NCBI GenBank assembly: GCA_900316455.1
Contig: ONCX01000009.1
Coordinates: 1 to 34,483, forward strand
DNA length: 34,483 nt
Reading direction: 5' to 3'
Source of the DNA: an uncultured Eubacteriales bacterium
Lineage (GTDB): Bacteria > Bacillota > Clostridia > Oscillospirales > Acutalibacteraceae
Under the pieces are notes generated by a model. That model searched no databases and was not told the origin of the DNA. It saw only the letters and a list, made by a program, of their open reading frames with translations. A program made the position numbers and the translations under genes. Numbering within the stretch: the stretch's first letter is position 1; the number at the start of each line of letters is the position of its first letter. Below, one piece after another: positions 15,596 to 24,428 of the stretch.

Positions 15596-16515
15596 TGTGC
15601 TTCGCCTCCTTGGGTGGCATTTTCAATGCCCTCTTTGGGTATGTCTGGCAATGGATTATCCTTGCGGCTGAGAAAATCAGCGGCAACGCCCTTGGCAAAA
15701 TCCATTGTGTACACGTCGGTTCGCACGTCGGCTCCCAAACGTTTTAATTCAAGGAAGACCTGAGTCACCTGCGGAACGCGCAAACCAATATCGGCAAGCC
15801 GTTCGCCGTGCTTGAATATGTTCTTGGTTTTGTCGAACATTTCGACCTTACCGTGATTCATCACCAGAACCCTGTCGGCAACGCGGGCAATGTCCTCCAT
15901 CGAGTGAGAGACGAGCAGAACAGTACTGCCGGTTTTTTCCCGATACGAGCTGATTCTGTCGAGTATTCTGTCCCTGCCTTTTGGGTCAAGTCCGGCTGTC
16001 GGCTCATCGAGAATCAGTACTTTGGGCTGCATGGCAATAACGCCCGCGATTGCGGCGCGGCGTTTTTCACCGCCCGAAAGCTCAAACGGCGACTTTTCAA
16101 GCAGCGACTCTTTGAGTCCGGCGAATTCGGCGGCGGTGCGGATCATTTTGTCAAGCTGGTCCTTGTCCTTAATGCCCTTGTTTGTCGGACCAAAGGCAAT
16201 ATCCTTGTATACGGTTTCCTCAAAAAGCTGATATTCGGGATACTGAAAGACCAGTCCGACTTCAAATCTGACGTTTCTGATTTTTTTCGGTTTAGCCCAG
16301 ATATCATTGCCCTGGAGAATAACCTTGCCGGATTCAGGTCGGAGAAGTCCGTTTAAAAGCTGAACGAGAGTTGACTTACCGGAGCCTGTATGTCCAATTA
16401 CGCCGATAAATTCTCCCTGTTCTATAGAAATACTTACGTCGTCAAGAGCGACCTTTTCAAACGGCGTACCCTTTCCGTAAACAAAGCGCAGATTATGTGT
16501 TTCAATTATTCCCAT
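15592..16515 (-). CDS. ecfA2: ECF transporter ATPase subunit EcfA2
   Basis: One of the two ABC ATPases driving the ECF importer. The 307-residue protein begins MGIIETHNLRFVYGKG and carries Walker A GHTGSGKST, Q-loop FQYPEYQLFE, signature LSGGEKRR, Walker B VLILDEPTAGLD and the switch His in VSHS. FEETVYKDIAFGP is typical of the EcfA2 branch. I start it at 16515, just after GGAGGT; an in-frame ATG at 16620 would add 35 residues that overlap the end of ecfA1. Ninety-one nt separate it from ecfA1, an unusually wide gap in this otherwise compact operon. Confidence 0.93.
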   Translation of the reverse strand: MGIIETHNLRFVYGKGTPFEKVALDDVSISIEQGEFIGVIGHTGSGKSTLVQLLNGLLRPESGKVILQGNDIWAKPKKIRNVRFEVGLVFQYPEYQLFEETVYKDIAFGPTNKGIKDKDQLDKMIRTAAEFAGLKESLLEKSPFELSGGEKRRAAIAGVIAMQPKVLILDEPTAGLDPKGRDRILDRISSYREKTGSTVLLVSHSMEDIARVADRVLVMNHGKVEMFDKTKNIFKHGERLADIGLRVPQVTQVFLELKRLGADVRTDVYTMDFAKGVAADFLSRKDNPLPDIPKEGIENATQGGEAQ

Positions 16516-16606
16516 GGAGAAACCTCCGATTATAGTTTTCAATGAAGAATCAGCGTTGCGGTAGCTGCAGGCAAAAAATAAAAAACATAGCGCAGCGAGC
16601 TTTCTT

Positions 16607-17497
16607 TTATTTTTTGGCACGCATTATGGCAGCCGCGCATTCCTCAGGCGTCAGAATATCGTCTGGTATGTCGTAGCCTAAGGAACGAAGATACTGTGCA
16701 AGCTCGGTTGCCTGTGGAACGTCGAGATGATGCTCCCTCAGCAGGTCAATATGACTGAATACCTCATTCGGCTTACCCTCCATAAGAAGCTTGCCGTCGT
16801 TTATAATTATAACGCGATCAGCTTTTGCCGCCTCATCCATATAGTGCGTTATCAGCACTACGGTTATGCCGAGTTTCCTTACAAGACTATCTATAGCGCT
16901 CATGACCTCCTGCCGTCCTCTTGGGTCGAGCATAGCGGTCGGTTCGTCAAAGACAATGCATTTCGGACGCATGGCGATAATACCTGCTATAGCGACGCGC
17001 TGCTTCTGTCCACCAGATAACTTGTGCGGGGCGTGGCGGCGGTATTCGTACATACCTACAGCCTTCAGAGCCTCGTCAACCGTCTTGCGGATCTCCTCAG
17101 ACGGAACGCCTAAATTTTCGGGACCGAATGCAACGTCCTCCTCAACTATCGTGGCGACAAGCTGATTGTCGGGATTCTGGAATACCATTCCGACAGTGCG
17201 GCGTATAGCTGTGAGAAGATTTTCGTCGCAGGTGTCCATTCCGGCAACAAACACCTTGCCTCCGCTCGGCAGCAGAATGGCGTTCATGTGCTTGGCAATG
17301 GTGGATTTTCCCGAACCGTTGTGTCCGAGAAGCGCCACGAATTCACCCTTTTTTATGTCGATAGAAATGCCGTGAAGCACTTCCTTTGGCGGGGATTCGT
17401 CAGTGCTTTCATATTCAAAGTAAACGTCGCGCAGGGAAATCTGAATTTCGCCGCCGTCAGTTGAATTGTCGGGATTGATGGTAATGTTTTCTTCCAT
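16607..17497 (-). CDS. ecfA1: ECF transporter ATPase subunit EcfA1
   Basis: Partner ATPase of EcfA2 in the heterodimeric ATP-hydrolysing motor. The 296-residue protein has Walker [11 protein letters not shown]-loop [10 protein letters not shown], signature LSGGQKQR, Walker [13 protein letters not shown] and switch His in ITHY; FQNPDNQ with the [13 protein letters not shown] element is characteristic of EcfA1. A short acidic N-terminal extension of about 18 residues precedes the first strand. The ribosome binding site is weak (AAAAGGAAA). It follows the methyltransferase gene by 26 nt, in the same operon. Confidence 0.93.
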   Translation of the reverse strand: MEENITINPDNSTDGGEIQISLRDVYFEYESTDESPPKEVLHGISIDIKKGEFVALLGHNGSGKSTIAKHMNAILLPSGGKVFVAGMDTCDENLLTAIRRTVGMVFQNPDNQLVATIVEEDVAFGPENLGVPSEEIRKTVDEALKAVGMYEYRRHAPHKLSGGQKQRVAIAGIIAMRPKCIVFDEPTAMLDPRGRQEVMSAIDSLVRKLGITVVLITHYMDEAAKADRVIIINDGKLLMEGKPNEVFSHIDLLREHHLDVPQATELAQYLRSLGYDIPDDILTPEECAAAIMRAKK

Positions 17498-17523
17498 AAT
17501 AATTTCCTTTTAAGTCAAAATAT

Positions 17524-18402
17524 TCAGTCCTCAAGCGATTCGGAGCGCCATGAAGCGGTTGCGCCGCAGGGGAGAATAAGTCCCGTCTGTGTGACAGGCA
17601 GACCTATTTCGTCGGCTGTTATTGTACCGCCGAATTTTGGCTTGAGAATCGCGCCGTTAAGGTAATTCATTACCGAAGGGCTGAGTCCGGTGGTGTAGCT
17701 GTTGATGTTGAAGAATAGGGGAGAGTCGGTGAGAACCTGCGAACAAAGCTCCACAAGCGAATAAATCTGTTCTTCGAGCTTCCAGACCTCGCCGCCAGGA
17801 CCTCTTCCGTAGCTTGGAGGGTCCATGATGACAGCGTCGTAGCGGTTGCCACGGCGTATTTCACGTTGTACGAATTTAATGCAGTCGTCAACGATCCAAC
17901 GCTGGGGCAGTTTGTCAAGACCTGAGGAAGCGGCGTTTTCGCGTGCCCATTGTGTCATTCCCTTTGAAGCGTCCACATGACAAACGTTCGCGCCCGCCGA
18001 AAGACAGGCGAGCGTCGCCCCGCCGGTATAGGCGAACAGATTGAGTACCTTGACCGGACGCTTCGCCTTGCGTATCATTGCCGCTATATCGTCCCAATTG
18101 ACGGCTTGTTCAGGGAAGAGTCCGGTGTGTTTGAATCCCATCGGCTTTATGTTGAAGGTGAGCGATTTGTAGCGAACCTGCCACACATCGGGAATTTTCT
18201 TTATGACCTCCCACTGACCGCCGCCTGACGACGAGCGGTGGTAACGTGCGTGAGCCTTGCGCCAGAGGGGATTGTTTCTCGGCGTGTTCCAGATTATCTG
18301 CGGGTCGGGACGAATCAGAATTATGTCGCCCCATCGTTCGAGTCTTTCGCCGGAGGACGCGTCGATCAGCTCGTAATCCTTCCAGTCAGTTGAATATCTC
18401 AT
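17524..18402 (-). CDS. RlmI/RlmK-like SAM-dependent RNA methyltransferase lacking a PUA domain
   Basis: This 292-residue class I methyltransferase has motif I VLNLFAYTGGATLACLSAG (about 119-137), the acidic residue of strand 2 in HVDASKGMTQWARENAA, and motif IV DPPSYGRGPGGEVW (about 196-209). The combination is typical of the 23S rRNA m5C/m2G group around RlmI and RlmKL, and the DPPSYGRG motif is diagnostic. The N-terminal PUA domain of true RlmI is absent, so the target RNA is uncertain. It lies 11 nt after the phosphohexomutase-like gene and 26 nt before ecfA1, so all are probably cotranscribed. Confidence 0.85.
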   Translation of the reverse strand: MRYSTDWKDYELIDASSGERLERWGDIILIRPDPQIIWNTPRNNPLWRKAHARYHRSSSGGGQWEVIKKIPDVWQVRYKSLTFNIKPMGFKHTGLFPEQAVNWDDIAAMIRKAKRPVKVLNLFAYTGGATLACLSAGANVCHVDASKGMTQWARENAASSGLDKLPQRWIVDDCIKFVQREIRRGNRYDAVIMDPPSYGRGPGGEVWKLEEQIYSLVELCSQVLTDSPLFFNINSYTTGLSPSVMNYLNGAILKPKFGGTITADEIGLPVTQTGLILPCGATASWRSESLED

Positions 18403-18413
18403 AATTTATTTAT

Positions 18414-19880
18414 TCAGCTTTCCTTTTTATAATTTATGAATTCGCCTTCAGCGGGCTGTTCAACAGGTTGTTCGGCAGGCTTTGGTTCAGCGTTTTGGGT
18501 TGACGGACGCTGATAAGACGATGTTCCGTCCGGGACTCGGAGATTCTTGCGGACAAGCGCCTCAACCTCCTCGATCACTCTGTTGACCTGACCGATCTTG
18601 ATGCCCTCCACGATGATTTCCACCTTGTTCACATCGGGACGGTACATAAGTATGCGCCCGTCGCCGGAGAGATAGGAACGCTTGACGCGTATCTCTTCTT
18701 CAAGGTCGGTGGTGCGGAGTACGGGAATGAATGCTCCCGAGGGGATAATGACAGTCGTTGCGCTGCGGATCAGCTTGGGAACGTCGGAAGAAAGCTCTCC
18801 GATTGACATGCCCATTCTGTTCATGCAGCTGAGAAGCATAACCGCCGTCATCAGACCGTCCGGAACACATGAACGGCGCGGGAAGACCAGACCGTTGAAA
18901 CGGTCAACAGCCATAATGACCGAATCAAACGCGGCGTATTCCTCCACAAGATAGCTGTAGTCGCCGGTCACGGTCTTTGTCTCGGCTCCCATTGATTTGA
19001 TGTACGGCGCGAGGGCTATGTGGCAATTGTCACTGAGCATTATTACAGGGGTTACGTCCTCGCTGTTGAATGCCTTTCCGTAAACCCTGCCGAATACCTC
19101 CGCAAGGCGTTCGGACTCAAGCAGTCTGCCGTCGGGAAGCGCGACAATGCATATTTCCCCGTCGGCGCTGAACGCAAATCCCAAGTCGCTCTCAGTGTCG
19201 CGGACGAAATTAATAAGGTCGGAGGGATTTTCATAGGAGGAAATGCCGTGGTTGTCGCTTTCATTCATGAATGTAACGTCCGCGCCGAGCTGTTCGAGCA
19301 CTTTTTTTACAAACGGCGCGGAGGCGCTGCCGGTGCAGTCAATAGCTATTTTGAGGCTTTCAAACATTGTATAGCCCGAAGCGTCGATCAGATTGCGCTT
19401 ATACATGCCGATCATACCGGAGTCCGCCTGCTGAATGCGTCCTGCCTGCTTGCAGCTTACGGATGAACCAACGTCGGTGGCGTCATGAATTGACTGCAAA
19501 AGCTCTCCGGTGACCTGTCTTCCGTCTTTTTTATAGAATTTAAGACCGCTTACATTTTTGTCAAAGCTGCCGCCGGTTATCATAACGCCCATTGTGGCTT
19601 CACATACGCATGTGAGATAAGATACCGCGCCGGAAGGAACAAGACCCAAAGCTATGATATCAGCTCCGGAAGCGCAGAGCGCGGCGCATACGGCTGAGGT
19701 CATCATGTCCGCGGCGGGACTGTCGTCGTGTCCGACTACGACCTTGCAGCGGTCGCGGGTAGCGGAGGAATATCCGCCAAGCTTTACGAACGCGGCGGCG
19801 ACTGCGCGCTCCGCCTGATATATGTCAATTGTTTCACCCAATGTTCCGTAAAACGCGGATCTGTCATTTTTGATTTTCAT
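18414..19880 (-). CDS. Phosphohexomutase-superfamily protein with degenerate active site (probable pseudoenzyme)
   Basis: The 488-residue protein follows the fold of phosphomannomutase/phosphoglucomutase/GlmM from end to end, but each catalytic motif I can locate is changed. The phosphoserine loop, normally MITASHNP..YNGIKFF, reads MITGGSFDKNVSGLKFY (100-116): Gly occupies the catalytic Ser position, and a Ser is one place later (S105). The metal loop DGDADR reads SADGEI (238-243), keeping only D240. The sugar loop GGEQSGH is unrecognisable near 329-340. The C-terminal phosphate loop RPSGTEP reads RPDVNKV (414-420). A Pro/Glu-rich tail ends the protein. Mutase activity looks very unlikely; a binding or regulatory role is inference. 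The reading frame is intact and the ribosome binding site normal, so it is not a decaying gene. Confidence 0.8.
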   Translation of the reverse strand: MKIKNDRSAFYGTLGETIDIYQAERAVAAAFVKLGGYSSATRDRCKVVVGHDDSPAADMMTSAVCAALCASGADIIALGLVPSGAVSYLTCVCEATMGVMITGGSFDKNVSGLKFYKKDGRQVTGELLQSIHDATDVGSSVSCKQAGRIQQADSGMIGMYKRNLIDASGYTMFESLKIAIDCTGSASAPFVKKVLEQLGADVTFMNESDNHGISSYENPSDLINFVRDTESDLGFAFSADGEICIVALPDGRLLESERLAEVFGRVYGKAFNSEDVTPVIMLSDNCHIALAPYIKSMGAETKTVTGDYSYLVEEYAAFDSVIMAVDRFNGLVFPRRSCVPDGLMTAVMLLSCMNRMGMSIGELSSDVPKLIRSATTVIIPSGAFIPVLRTTDLEEEIRVKRSYLSGDGRILMYRPDVNKVEIIVEGIKIGQVNRVIEEVEALVRKNLRVPDGTSSYQRPSTQNAEPKPAEQPVEQPAEGEFINYKKES

Positions 19881-19920
19881 TTTATATACATTCCCTTCAA
19901 TTATTTAAAGATAAGCCTGC

Positions 19921-21057
19921 TCAGTCAAAAAGCGACTGCTGTTCGTGGACAACAGGCTGTTCGGGAGGAGTCAGACCGAGATGCAGATAGGCGGCGCGAG
20001 TGACGCAGCGACCGCGGGGCGTGCGTGCAAGAAATCCAATCTGCATCAGATAAGGCTCATATACGTCCTCGATGGTTACGGCTTCCTCGCCGATGGCTGC
20101 AGCAATCGTTTCCAATCCGACAGGACCGCCGCCATAGAATTTTATTATGCCTGAGAGAAGCAGGCGGTCGATCTTGTCCAGTCCCAATTCATCTATTTCC
20201 TGACGGTCAAGAGCCATTCTTGCGATGTCGCAGGTTATAACGCCGTTGCCTATGACCTGAGCGAAGTCCCGCACGCGTCTGAGCAGGCGGTTGGCTATTC
20301 TCGGCGTGCCGCGTGAACGTGAGGCAAGCTCCAGCGCGCCCTCGCGGTCTATGGCTATTCCGAGTATTCCGGCGGAGCGTTCCACAATATCGGCGAGCTG
20401 CTCAGTCGTATACAGCTCCAGACGCAGCACTACTCCGAATCTGTCGCGCAGAGGAGCGGATAGCTGACCTGCGCGTGTGGTTGCTCCGACAAGTGTGAAT
20501 TTAGGAAGCGGCAGATGATAGCTCATCGCGCCCTGACCCTTGCCTGTGATAATGTCGATTGCGAAATCCTCCATAGCGGGATAGAGTATTTCCTCCACAG
20601 TCCGTGAGAGACGGTGTATTTCATCGATAAAAAGCACGTCGCCCGGATTAAGCGAGCTGAGAAGTGCCGCAAGGTCTCCGGGACGCTCGATAGCCGGACC
20701 TGAGGTAATTCGCAGACCGACGCCCATTTCATGAGCGATAATTCCGGCGAGCGTAGTCTTGCCGAGACCAGGCGGTCCGTAGAGCAGACAGTGATCGAGG
20801 CTCTCGTGACGCGCCAAAGCTGCGCTGATGTAGACCGAAAGATTCTGCTTTACGGTGTCTTGTCCGATGTACGAATCGAGTGTCCGAGGGCGGAGCGGAT
20901 TGTCGGTTTCCGCGTCCTCAGGATTGTATTCCGGCGCGACAATACGATTTTCAAAATCCGTGTCGTCGGTGGAATAATAATCTACTTCCGCGTCGTCAAA
21001 AGAAACGGATTTTATCTCACTGTCATTCTGAATGTTTTTTTTGTTGTTTTTCTTCAT
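19921..21057 (-). CDS. ruvB: Holliday junction helicase motor RuvB
   Basis: RuvB drives branch migration of Holliday junctions as a hexameric ring with RuvA. The 378-residue protein has Walker [10 protein letters not shown], Walker [10 protein letters not shown], sensor I GATTRAG, and the C-terminal winged helix with [10 protein letters not shown]. About 35 acidic/Lys-rich residues precede the usual start of conservation ([13 protein letters not shown]), a longer N-terminal tail than normal. The start has no close Shine-Dalgarno; AAGGGG is about 18 nt upstream, separated by a short GCGC-TTC-GCGC hairpin. It is third in the ruvC-ruvA-ruvB order. Confidence 0.96.
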   Translation of the reverse strand: MKKNNKKNIQNDSEIKSVSFDDAEVDYYSTDDTDFENRIVAPEYNPEDAETDNPLRPRTLDSYIGQDTVKQNLSVYISAALARHESLDHCLLYGPPGLGKTTLAGIIAHEMGVGLRITSGPAIERPGDLAALLSSLNPGDVLFIDEIHRLSRTVEEILYPAMEDFAIDIITGKGQGAMSYHLPLPKFTLVGATTRAGQLSAPLRDRFGVVLRLELYTTEQLADIVERSAGILGIAIDREGALELASRSRGTPRIANRLLRRVRDFAQVIGNGVITCDIARMALDRQEIDELGLDKIDRLLLSGIIKFYGGGPVGLETIAAAIGEEAVTIEDVYEPYLMQIGFLARTPRGRCVTRAAYLHLGLTPPEQPVVHEQQSLFD

Positions 21058-21133
21058 TTTACTATTCAGCGCGAAGCGCCCCTTAACTATTCTGTATTAT
21101 CTGTTATTTCAGCAAAGATACTCTGTGCGTGTC

Positions 21134-21739
21134 TCACATTCCCTTTGCCATTTCGATAAGGGCAAGCCGGATTATTTCCTCGGTGGGAAGCGAGGGATCT
21201 GATTTTGAGACAAGCTTTGCGGCTTCCGAGGACTGGCAGCCAAGAACCATGAGCGCGTTAATGGCGGCAGCGGCGTTGTTCGGCGCGGCGGAAGCTCCAC
21301 CGGCGTTCCCCGTGGAAATATCGGACGGAGCGCCCATGCTTTTGAACTTGTCCTTTAATTCAAGCACAACGCGCTGGGCTATTTTAGGTCCTACTCCGTT
21401 TGCGCGGGTAATAGCCTTGTAATCGCCTGAACCGACAGCAAGGGCAACGTCCTCAGGAGTCAGCTTGGATAAAATCGAGATGGCGGCTTTTGGACCTATG
21501 CCGGATACCGAAATAAGCATTTTGAAGCAGCTCAGTTCGGTTTTTTGTGAAAAGCCGTAGAGAGTTATGGCGTTTTCGGTCACGCTCATGTATGTGTACA
21601 ACGTAACCGTGGAACCCTGCTGCGGCAGACGCGCAATGGTTGACATTGACGTAAAGCACTGAAAGCCAACGCCGCCGCAGTCTATTACGACGAAATTCGG
21701 CTCCGCGGCGACGTATTTGCCCGTAAGACTGTATATCAT
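21134..21739 (-). CDS. ruvA: Holliday junction DNA-binding protein RuvA
   Basis: RuvA binds four-way junctions and loads RuvB. The 201-residue product has the N-terminal OB-fold (MIYSLTGKYV..., VIDCGGVGFQC), the helix-hairpin-helix motifs in LISVSGIGPKAAISIL and ANGVGPKIAQRVVLELKDK, then a Gly/Ala/Asn-rich linker and the small C-terminal RuvB-binding domain (AINALMVLGCQSSEA). Length and layout are standard. It follows ruvC by 12 nt and precedes ruvB by 76 nt. Confidence 0.96.
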   Translation of the reverse strand: MIYSLTGKYVAAEPNFVVIDCGGVGFQCFTSMSTIARLPQQGSTVTLYTYMSVTENAITLYGFSQKTELSCFKMLISVSGIGPKAAISILSKLTPEDVALAVGSGDYKAITRANGVGPKIAQRVVLELKDKFKSMGAPSDISTGNAGGASAAPNNAAAAINALMVLGCQSSEAAKLVSKSDPSLPTEEIIRLALIEMAKGM

Positions 21740-21751
21740 TTATTTCAAGCC

Positions 21752-22264
21752 TCAGTTCTTCTGATAGTGATAGGTTTTCGGCAGCCGTTTTTTCACCGTG
21801 GAATTCTGACCGTGGCATATTGCGACGGCAAGCGCGTCTGCGGTATCGTCGGGCTTGGGGATATCCCTAAGACAAAGCAGCCGTCGGGTCATTTCCTGCA
21901 TTTGGGGCTTGAGAGCCTGTCCGTAGCCGGTGACCGCCTGCTTGACCTGCAGGGGAGTATATTCAAAAATGGGAACGCCCTTGAGCTGTGCCGCAAGCAG
22001 AATCACACCTCTTGCCTCAGCGACTCCTATGACGGTTTTTGCGTTGTTTGTATAATAAAGCTTTTCAATTGCGACAGCTTCCGGCTTGCGCTTGTCGATA
22101 AGCTCAATCGTGCGTGTAAAGATGGTTTCGAGCCTGCGTTCAAACGGAGCTTCGGGCTTTGTGGTAATGGAGCCGAATTCCACCGGAACAAATCTTGGAG
22201 GCTCGTATCTGACTATGCCGAATCCCACCAGGGCATATCCTGGGTCAATGCCCATAATTATCAT
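21752..22264 (-). CDS. ruvC: Holliday junction resolvase RuvC
   Basis: RuvC cuts Holliday junctions symmetrically as a dimer. The 170-residue protein keeps the four metal-binding acidic residues: D in MGIDPGYALVGFG (residue 6), E in VAIEKLYY, and the DD pair in PDDTADALAVAICH. The start at 22264 has GAGGG 8 nt upstream; the alternative Met at residue 4 is nearer the usual N terminus. It is the first gene of an operon that continues through ruvA, ruvB, the pseudoenzyme and the ECF module. Confidence 0.96.
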   Translation of the reverse strand: MIIMGIDPGYALVGFGIVRYEPPRFVPVEFGSITTKPEAPFERRLETIFTRTIELIDKRKPEAVAIEKLYYTNNAKTVIGVAEARGVILLAAQLKGVPIFEYTPLQVKQAVTGYGQALKPQMQEMTRRLLCLRDIPKPDDTADALAVAICHGQNSTVKKRLPKTYHYQKN

Positions 22265-22304
22265 GATCTTTACCCTCTTTGCAATCAGCGTTATAATTCA
22301 TAAT

Positions 22305-22334
22305 ATTATAACACACCTCCGAGGTAAAATTCAA
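22305..22334 (-). promoter_or_regulatory. Promoter of the ruvCAB operon with a palindrome in the spacer
   Basis: On the minus strand, TTGAAT (22329-22334) and TATAAT (22305-22310) are 18 bp apart. The spacer contains the palindrome ACCTC-G-GAGGT, a good place for a repressor. It does not resemble the Firmicute LexA box (GAAC-N4-GTTC). Confidence 0.55.
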
Positions 22335-22405
22335 TATGTTTTGCTAAAATAGCGGGTAAAATTTCTGCAATGACGAAGATAACGGTGAGATTTGGCTGTC
22401 AGACG

Positions 22406-23560
22406 TCAGTTGTGACTGTATTGGGCGGAAATATCGTGTATTGCATCGATCATGGAATCTATTTCGTCAGCCGATGTGAACACCGACGGGCATATCCTGA
22501 TAGTACCGCCGGACTGCGTACCCATAGCGCGGTGAGCGTCACCCGCACAATGAAGACCTGCGCGCACGGCGATGTCTCTTTCACCGAGACAAACCGCCGC
22601 TTCATCGGAGGGAATACCGTTTATATTGAATGACAGGAGCGGGACATGCGTTTCGGGCTGCGGACGGGCGGTGTACAGCCTGCATTCGGGCATGGAGCTT
22701 ATCGCGTCGTAAGCACGGCATATCAGATTCATCTCGTGGGTTTCCAACCGATTGCGTCCTATTGAATCTATAAAGCTCATACCAACATCGAGCGCCGCTA
22801 TTGCGGGAACGTTCAGCGTTCCGCTCTCCAAGCGGTCAGGAAGAAAATCGGGCTGAATATTTATTCCAGAAAGGCTTCCCGTGCCGCCCTCGACAGTAGT
22901 TGCAAGAATTCTGTCGCAGTTTATAATAAGCAGTCCAAGCCCCATAATCCCGTAAAGTCCCTTGTGCGCCGGCATGCAGAGGAAGTCGGCGTGAAGTTTG
23001 TTAAGATCAAGCCCGACGGTTCCGGCGCTCTGGGCGCAGTCAACGCCAAAGAGAATACCATTGCGGTGAGCAAGCTGTCCTATTTCTTCAATCGGAAGCT
23101 TGACTCCGAATACGTTCGAGGCGTTGGTGCAGAAAATCATTTTAGTGTTTACACGCATTTTTCTGCGGAATTCCGCCACGGTTGCCTGAGGGTCGCATTC
23201 ATGGACATGCGCCGTGCTGAACTGAATGCCGCGTTTTACGAGCTGTGTTACGGGTCTGGTGACGGCGTTGTGTTCCATATCGGATATTATTACATGATCG
23301 CCGGGTGACAGCACTCCTTTCAGGACATAATTAATTGAATGAGTGCATGACGGAGTAAAAATAACATTTTCCGGAGCCTTTGCTCCGAAGAAGGCGGCGG
23401 CGCGGCAGCGGCATTTGTAGACTGTTTCGGCGGAAAGCTCCGCCATCCGGTAGCTTCCGCGTCCGGGGTTCGCGCCCCTCATGGAAAGCACCTCGGCAAT
23501 AGCGGCTGCCGTTCCCCTCGGCTTAGGCCATGTGGTGGCGGCATTGTCAAGATAGATCAT
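22406..23560 (-). CDS. Cysteine desulfurase family protein (class V aminotransferase fold)
   Basis: The 384-residue PLP enzyme begins MIYLDNAATTWPKP. The cofactor Lys is in MPAHKGLYG (about residue 196), with the PLP-ring aspartate in FGVDCAQSAG and the nucleophile-position Cys in RAGLHCAGDAH. This matches the IscS/SufS-related group often annotated as cysteine desulfurase family protein (EF2568 type), which should release sulfur from cysteine as a protein-bound persulfide. The gene follows a DUF3343 gene by 42 nt; those small proteins are considered possible Se/S carriers. No iscU or suf genes are near, so a specialised sulfur or selenium donor role is more likely than bulk Fe-S assembly; that is inference. 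Confidence 0.87.
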   Translation of the reverse strand: MIYLDNAATTWPKPRGTAAAIAEVLSMRGANPGRGSYRMAELSAETVYKCRCRAAAFFGAKAPENVIFTPSCTHSINYVLKGVLSPGDHVIISDMEHNAVTRPVTQLVKRGIQFSTAHVHECDPQATVAEFRRKMRVNTKMIFCTNASNVFGVKLPIEEIGQLAHRNGILFGVDCAQSAGTVGLDLNKLHADFLCMPAHKGLYGIMGLGLLIINCDRILATTVEGGTGSLSGINIQPDFLPDRLESGTLNVPAIAALDVGMSFIDSIGRNRLETHEMNLICRAYDAISSMPECRLYTARPQPETHVPLLSFNINGIPSDEAAVCLGERDIAVRAGLHCAGDAHRAMGTQSGGTIRICPSVFTSADEIDSMIDAIHDISAQYSHN

Positions 23561-23602
23561 TTTTTTCTCCTTGTATCTGAAAAAAAGAATTTCGTCGCTT
23601 GC

Positions 23603-23818
23603 TCACGGAAGAACCATAATTCCTGAAGAACGCAGAATTTTCTCGGCGGGCCAGAGATTGCTTTCGCTTACGTTTATTGAATAAATGCAGCCGTATCTGC
23701 CTTCCGGATCGGAGATTTTGCTGATCTCGCATGGTATTCCGTTTTGTTTAAGCAGCTCGCAGCCCCTCATTGCGAGAGTGTACGAGCCTGTTTTTATTCT
23801 GGATTTTTTACCGTTCAT
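23603..23818 (-). CDS. DUF3343 protein, putative Se/S carrier-like
   Basis: This 71-residue protein matches the DUF3343 pattern: an N-terminal TGSYTLAMRGCELLKQNGIPCEI helix region and a C-terminal DPEGRYGCIYSINV strand. It has cysteines at about residues 20, 30 and 44. Members of this family often neighbour selenium metabolism genes and cysteine desulfurase-like enzymes and are proposed Se/S carriers. It precedes the cysteine desulfurase family gene in the same orientation. A large hairpin lies directly upstream and leaves little room for a separate promoter, so expression may depend on read-through from the ispF operon. Confidence 0.75.
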   Translation of the reverse strand: MNGKKSRIKTGSYTLAMRGCELLKQNGIPCEISKISDPEGRYGCIYSINVSESNLWPAEKILRSSGIMVLP

Positions 23819-23856
23819 TTTAATTCACCATTCTTGATCTTTTAATTGTTCTGAAC

Positions 23857-23912
23857 AAAAAAGCCGGTCGGCTGTTATGTTCATTAACATAATATGCCAT
23901 GACCGGTTTTTT
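23857..23912 (-). terminator. Large three-part hairpin terminator after ispF
   Basis: A 12-bp outer stem (23858-23869 with 23901-23912), GGC/GCC (23870-23872, 23896-23898), and an 8-bp inner stem GTTATGTT/AACATAAT (23874-23881, 23886-23893) with a CATT loop. The A-run 23857-23862 gives a T-run on the minus strand. It can end the PHP-ispF operon and, from the other side, plus-strand transcripts. Confidence 0.75.
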
Positions 23913-23950
23913 GTCTTATTGAATTTTTAAATTTTGATTAAGGAAATCAA

Positions 23951-24427
23951 TCATATCAGCAGCGCGACGGCGTGAGCCGCCATTCCATCTCCGCTGCCCG
24001 TAAAGCCGAGTTTTTCCTCAGTGGTTGCCTTAACGCTGATTTGCGAGATATCCACTCCGCATGCCTTTGCGATATTCGCGCGCATTGAAGCAATGTGCGG
24101 GGCTAATTTTGGAGCCTGAGCCAGAACGGTTGAATCAATATTTCCTATTTCATATCCCGCTTCACGGACGACGCGGCAGACCTCGGCGAGAAGAAGCATA
24201 CTGTCCGCGCCGGAGAAACGCTCGTCGCTGTCGGGGAAGAGATGTCCGATATCGCCGAGAGCCGCAGCCCCCAGAAGCGCGTCGGATATTGCGTGAGCCA
24301 GCACGTCCGCGTCGGAATGTCCCAGAAGTCCTTTTTCATAAGGGATATCCACACCGCCAAGAATGAGCCTTCTGCCCTCGGTAAGCCTGTGAACGTCGTA
24401 ACCGTGTCCGATTCTTGGTACTCCCAT
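23951..24427 (-). CDS. ispF: 2-C-methyl-D-erythritol 2,4-cyclodiphosphate synthase
   Basis: IspF makes the cyclic diphosphate intermediate of the non-mevalonate isoprenoid pathway. The product, 158 residues from the start at 24427, has the metal-binding D11 and H13 in GHGYDVHRL, the [21 protein letters not shown] block, [10 protein letters not shown], and the C-terminal [25 protein letters not shown]. The chosen start has GGAGG 9 nt upstream and gives the usual family length; a longer in-frame start at 24448 lies inside the preceding gene. It is the last gene of a three-gene operon; no ispD is adjacent. Confidence 0.96.
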   Translation of the reverse strand: MGVPRIGHGYDVHRLTEGRRLILGGVDIPYEKGLLGHSDADVLAHAISDALLGAAALGDIGHLFPDSDERFSGADSMLLLAEVCRVVREAGYEIGNIDSTVLAQAPKLAPHIASMRANIAKACGVDISQISVKATTEEKLGFTGSGDGMAAHAVALLI

Positions 24428-24428
24428 A

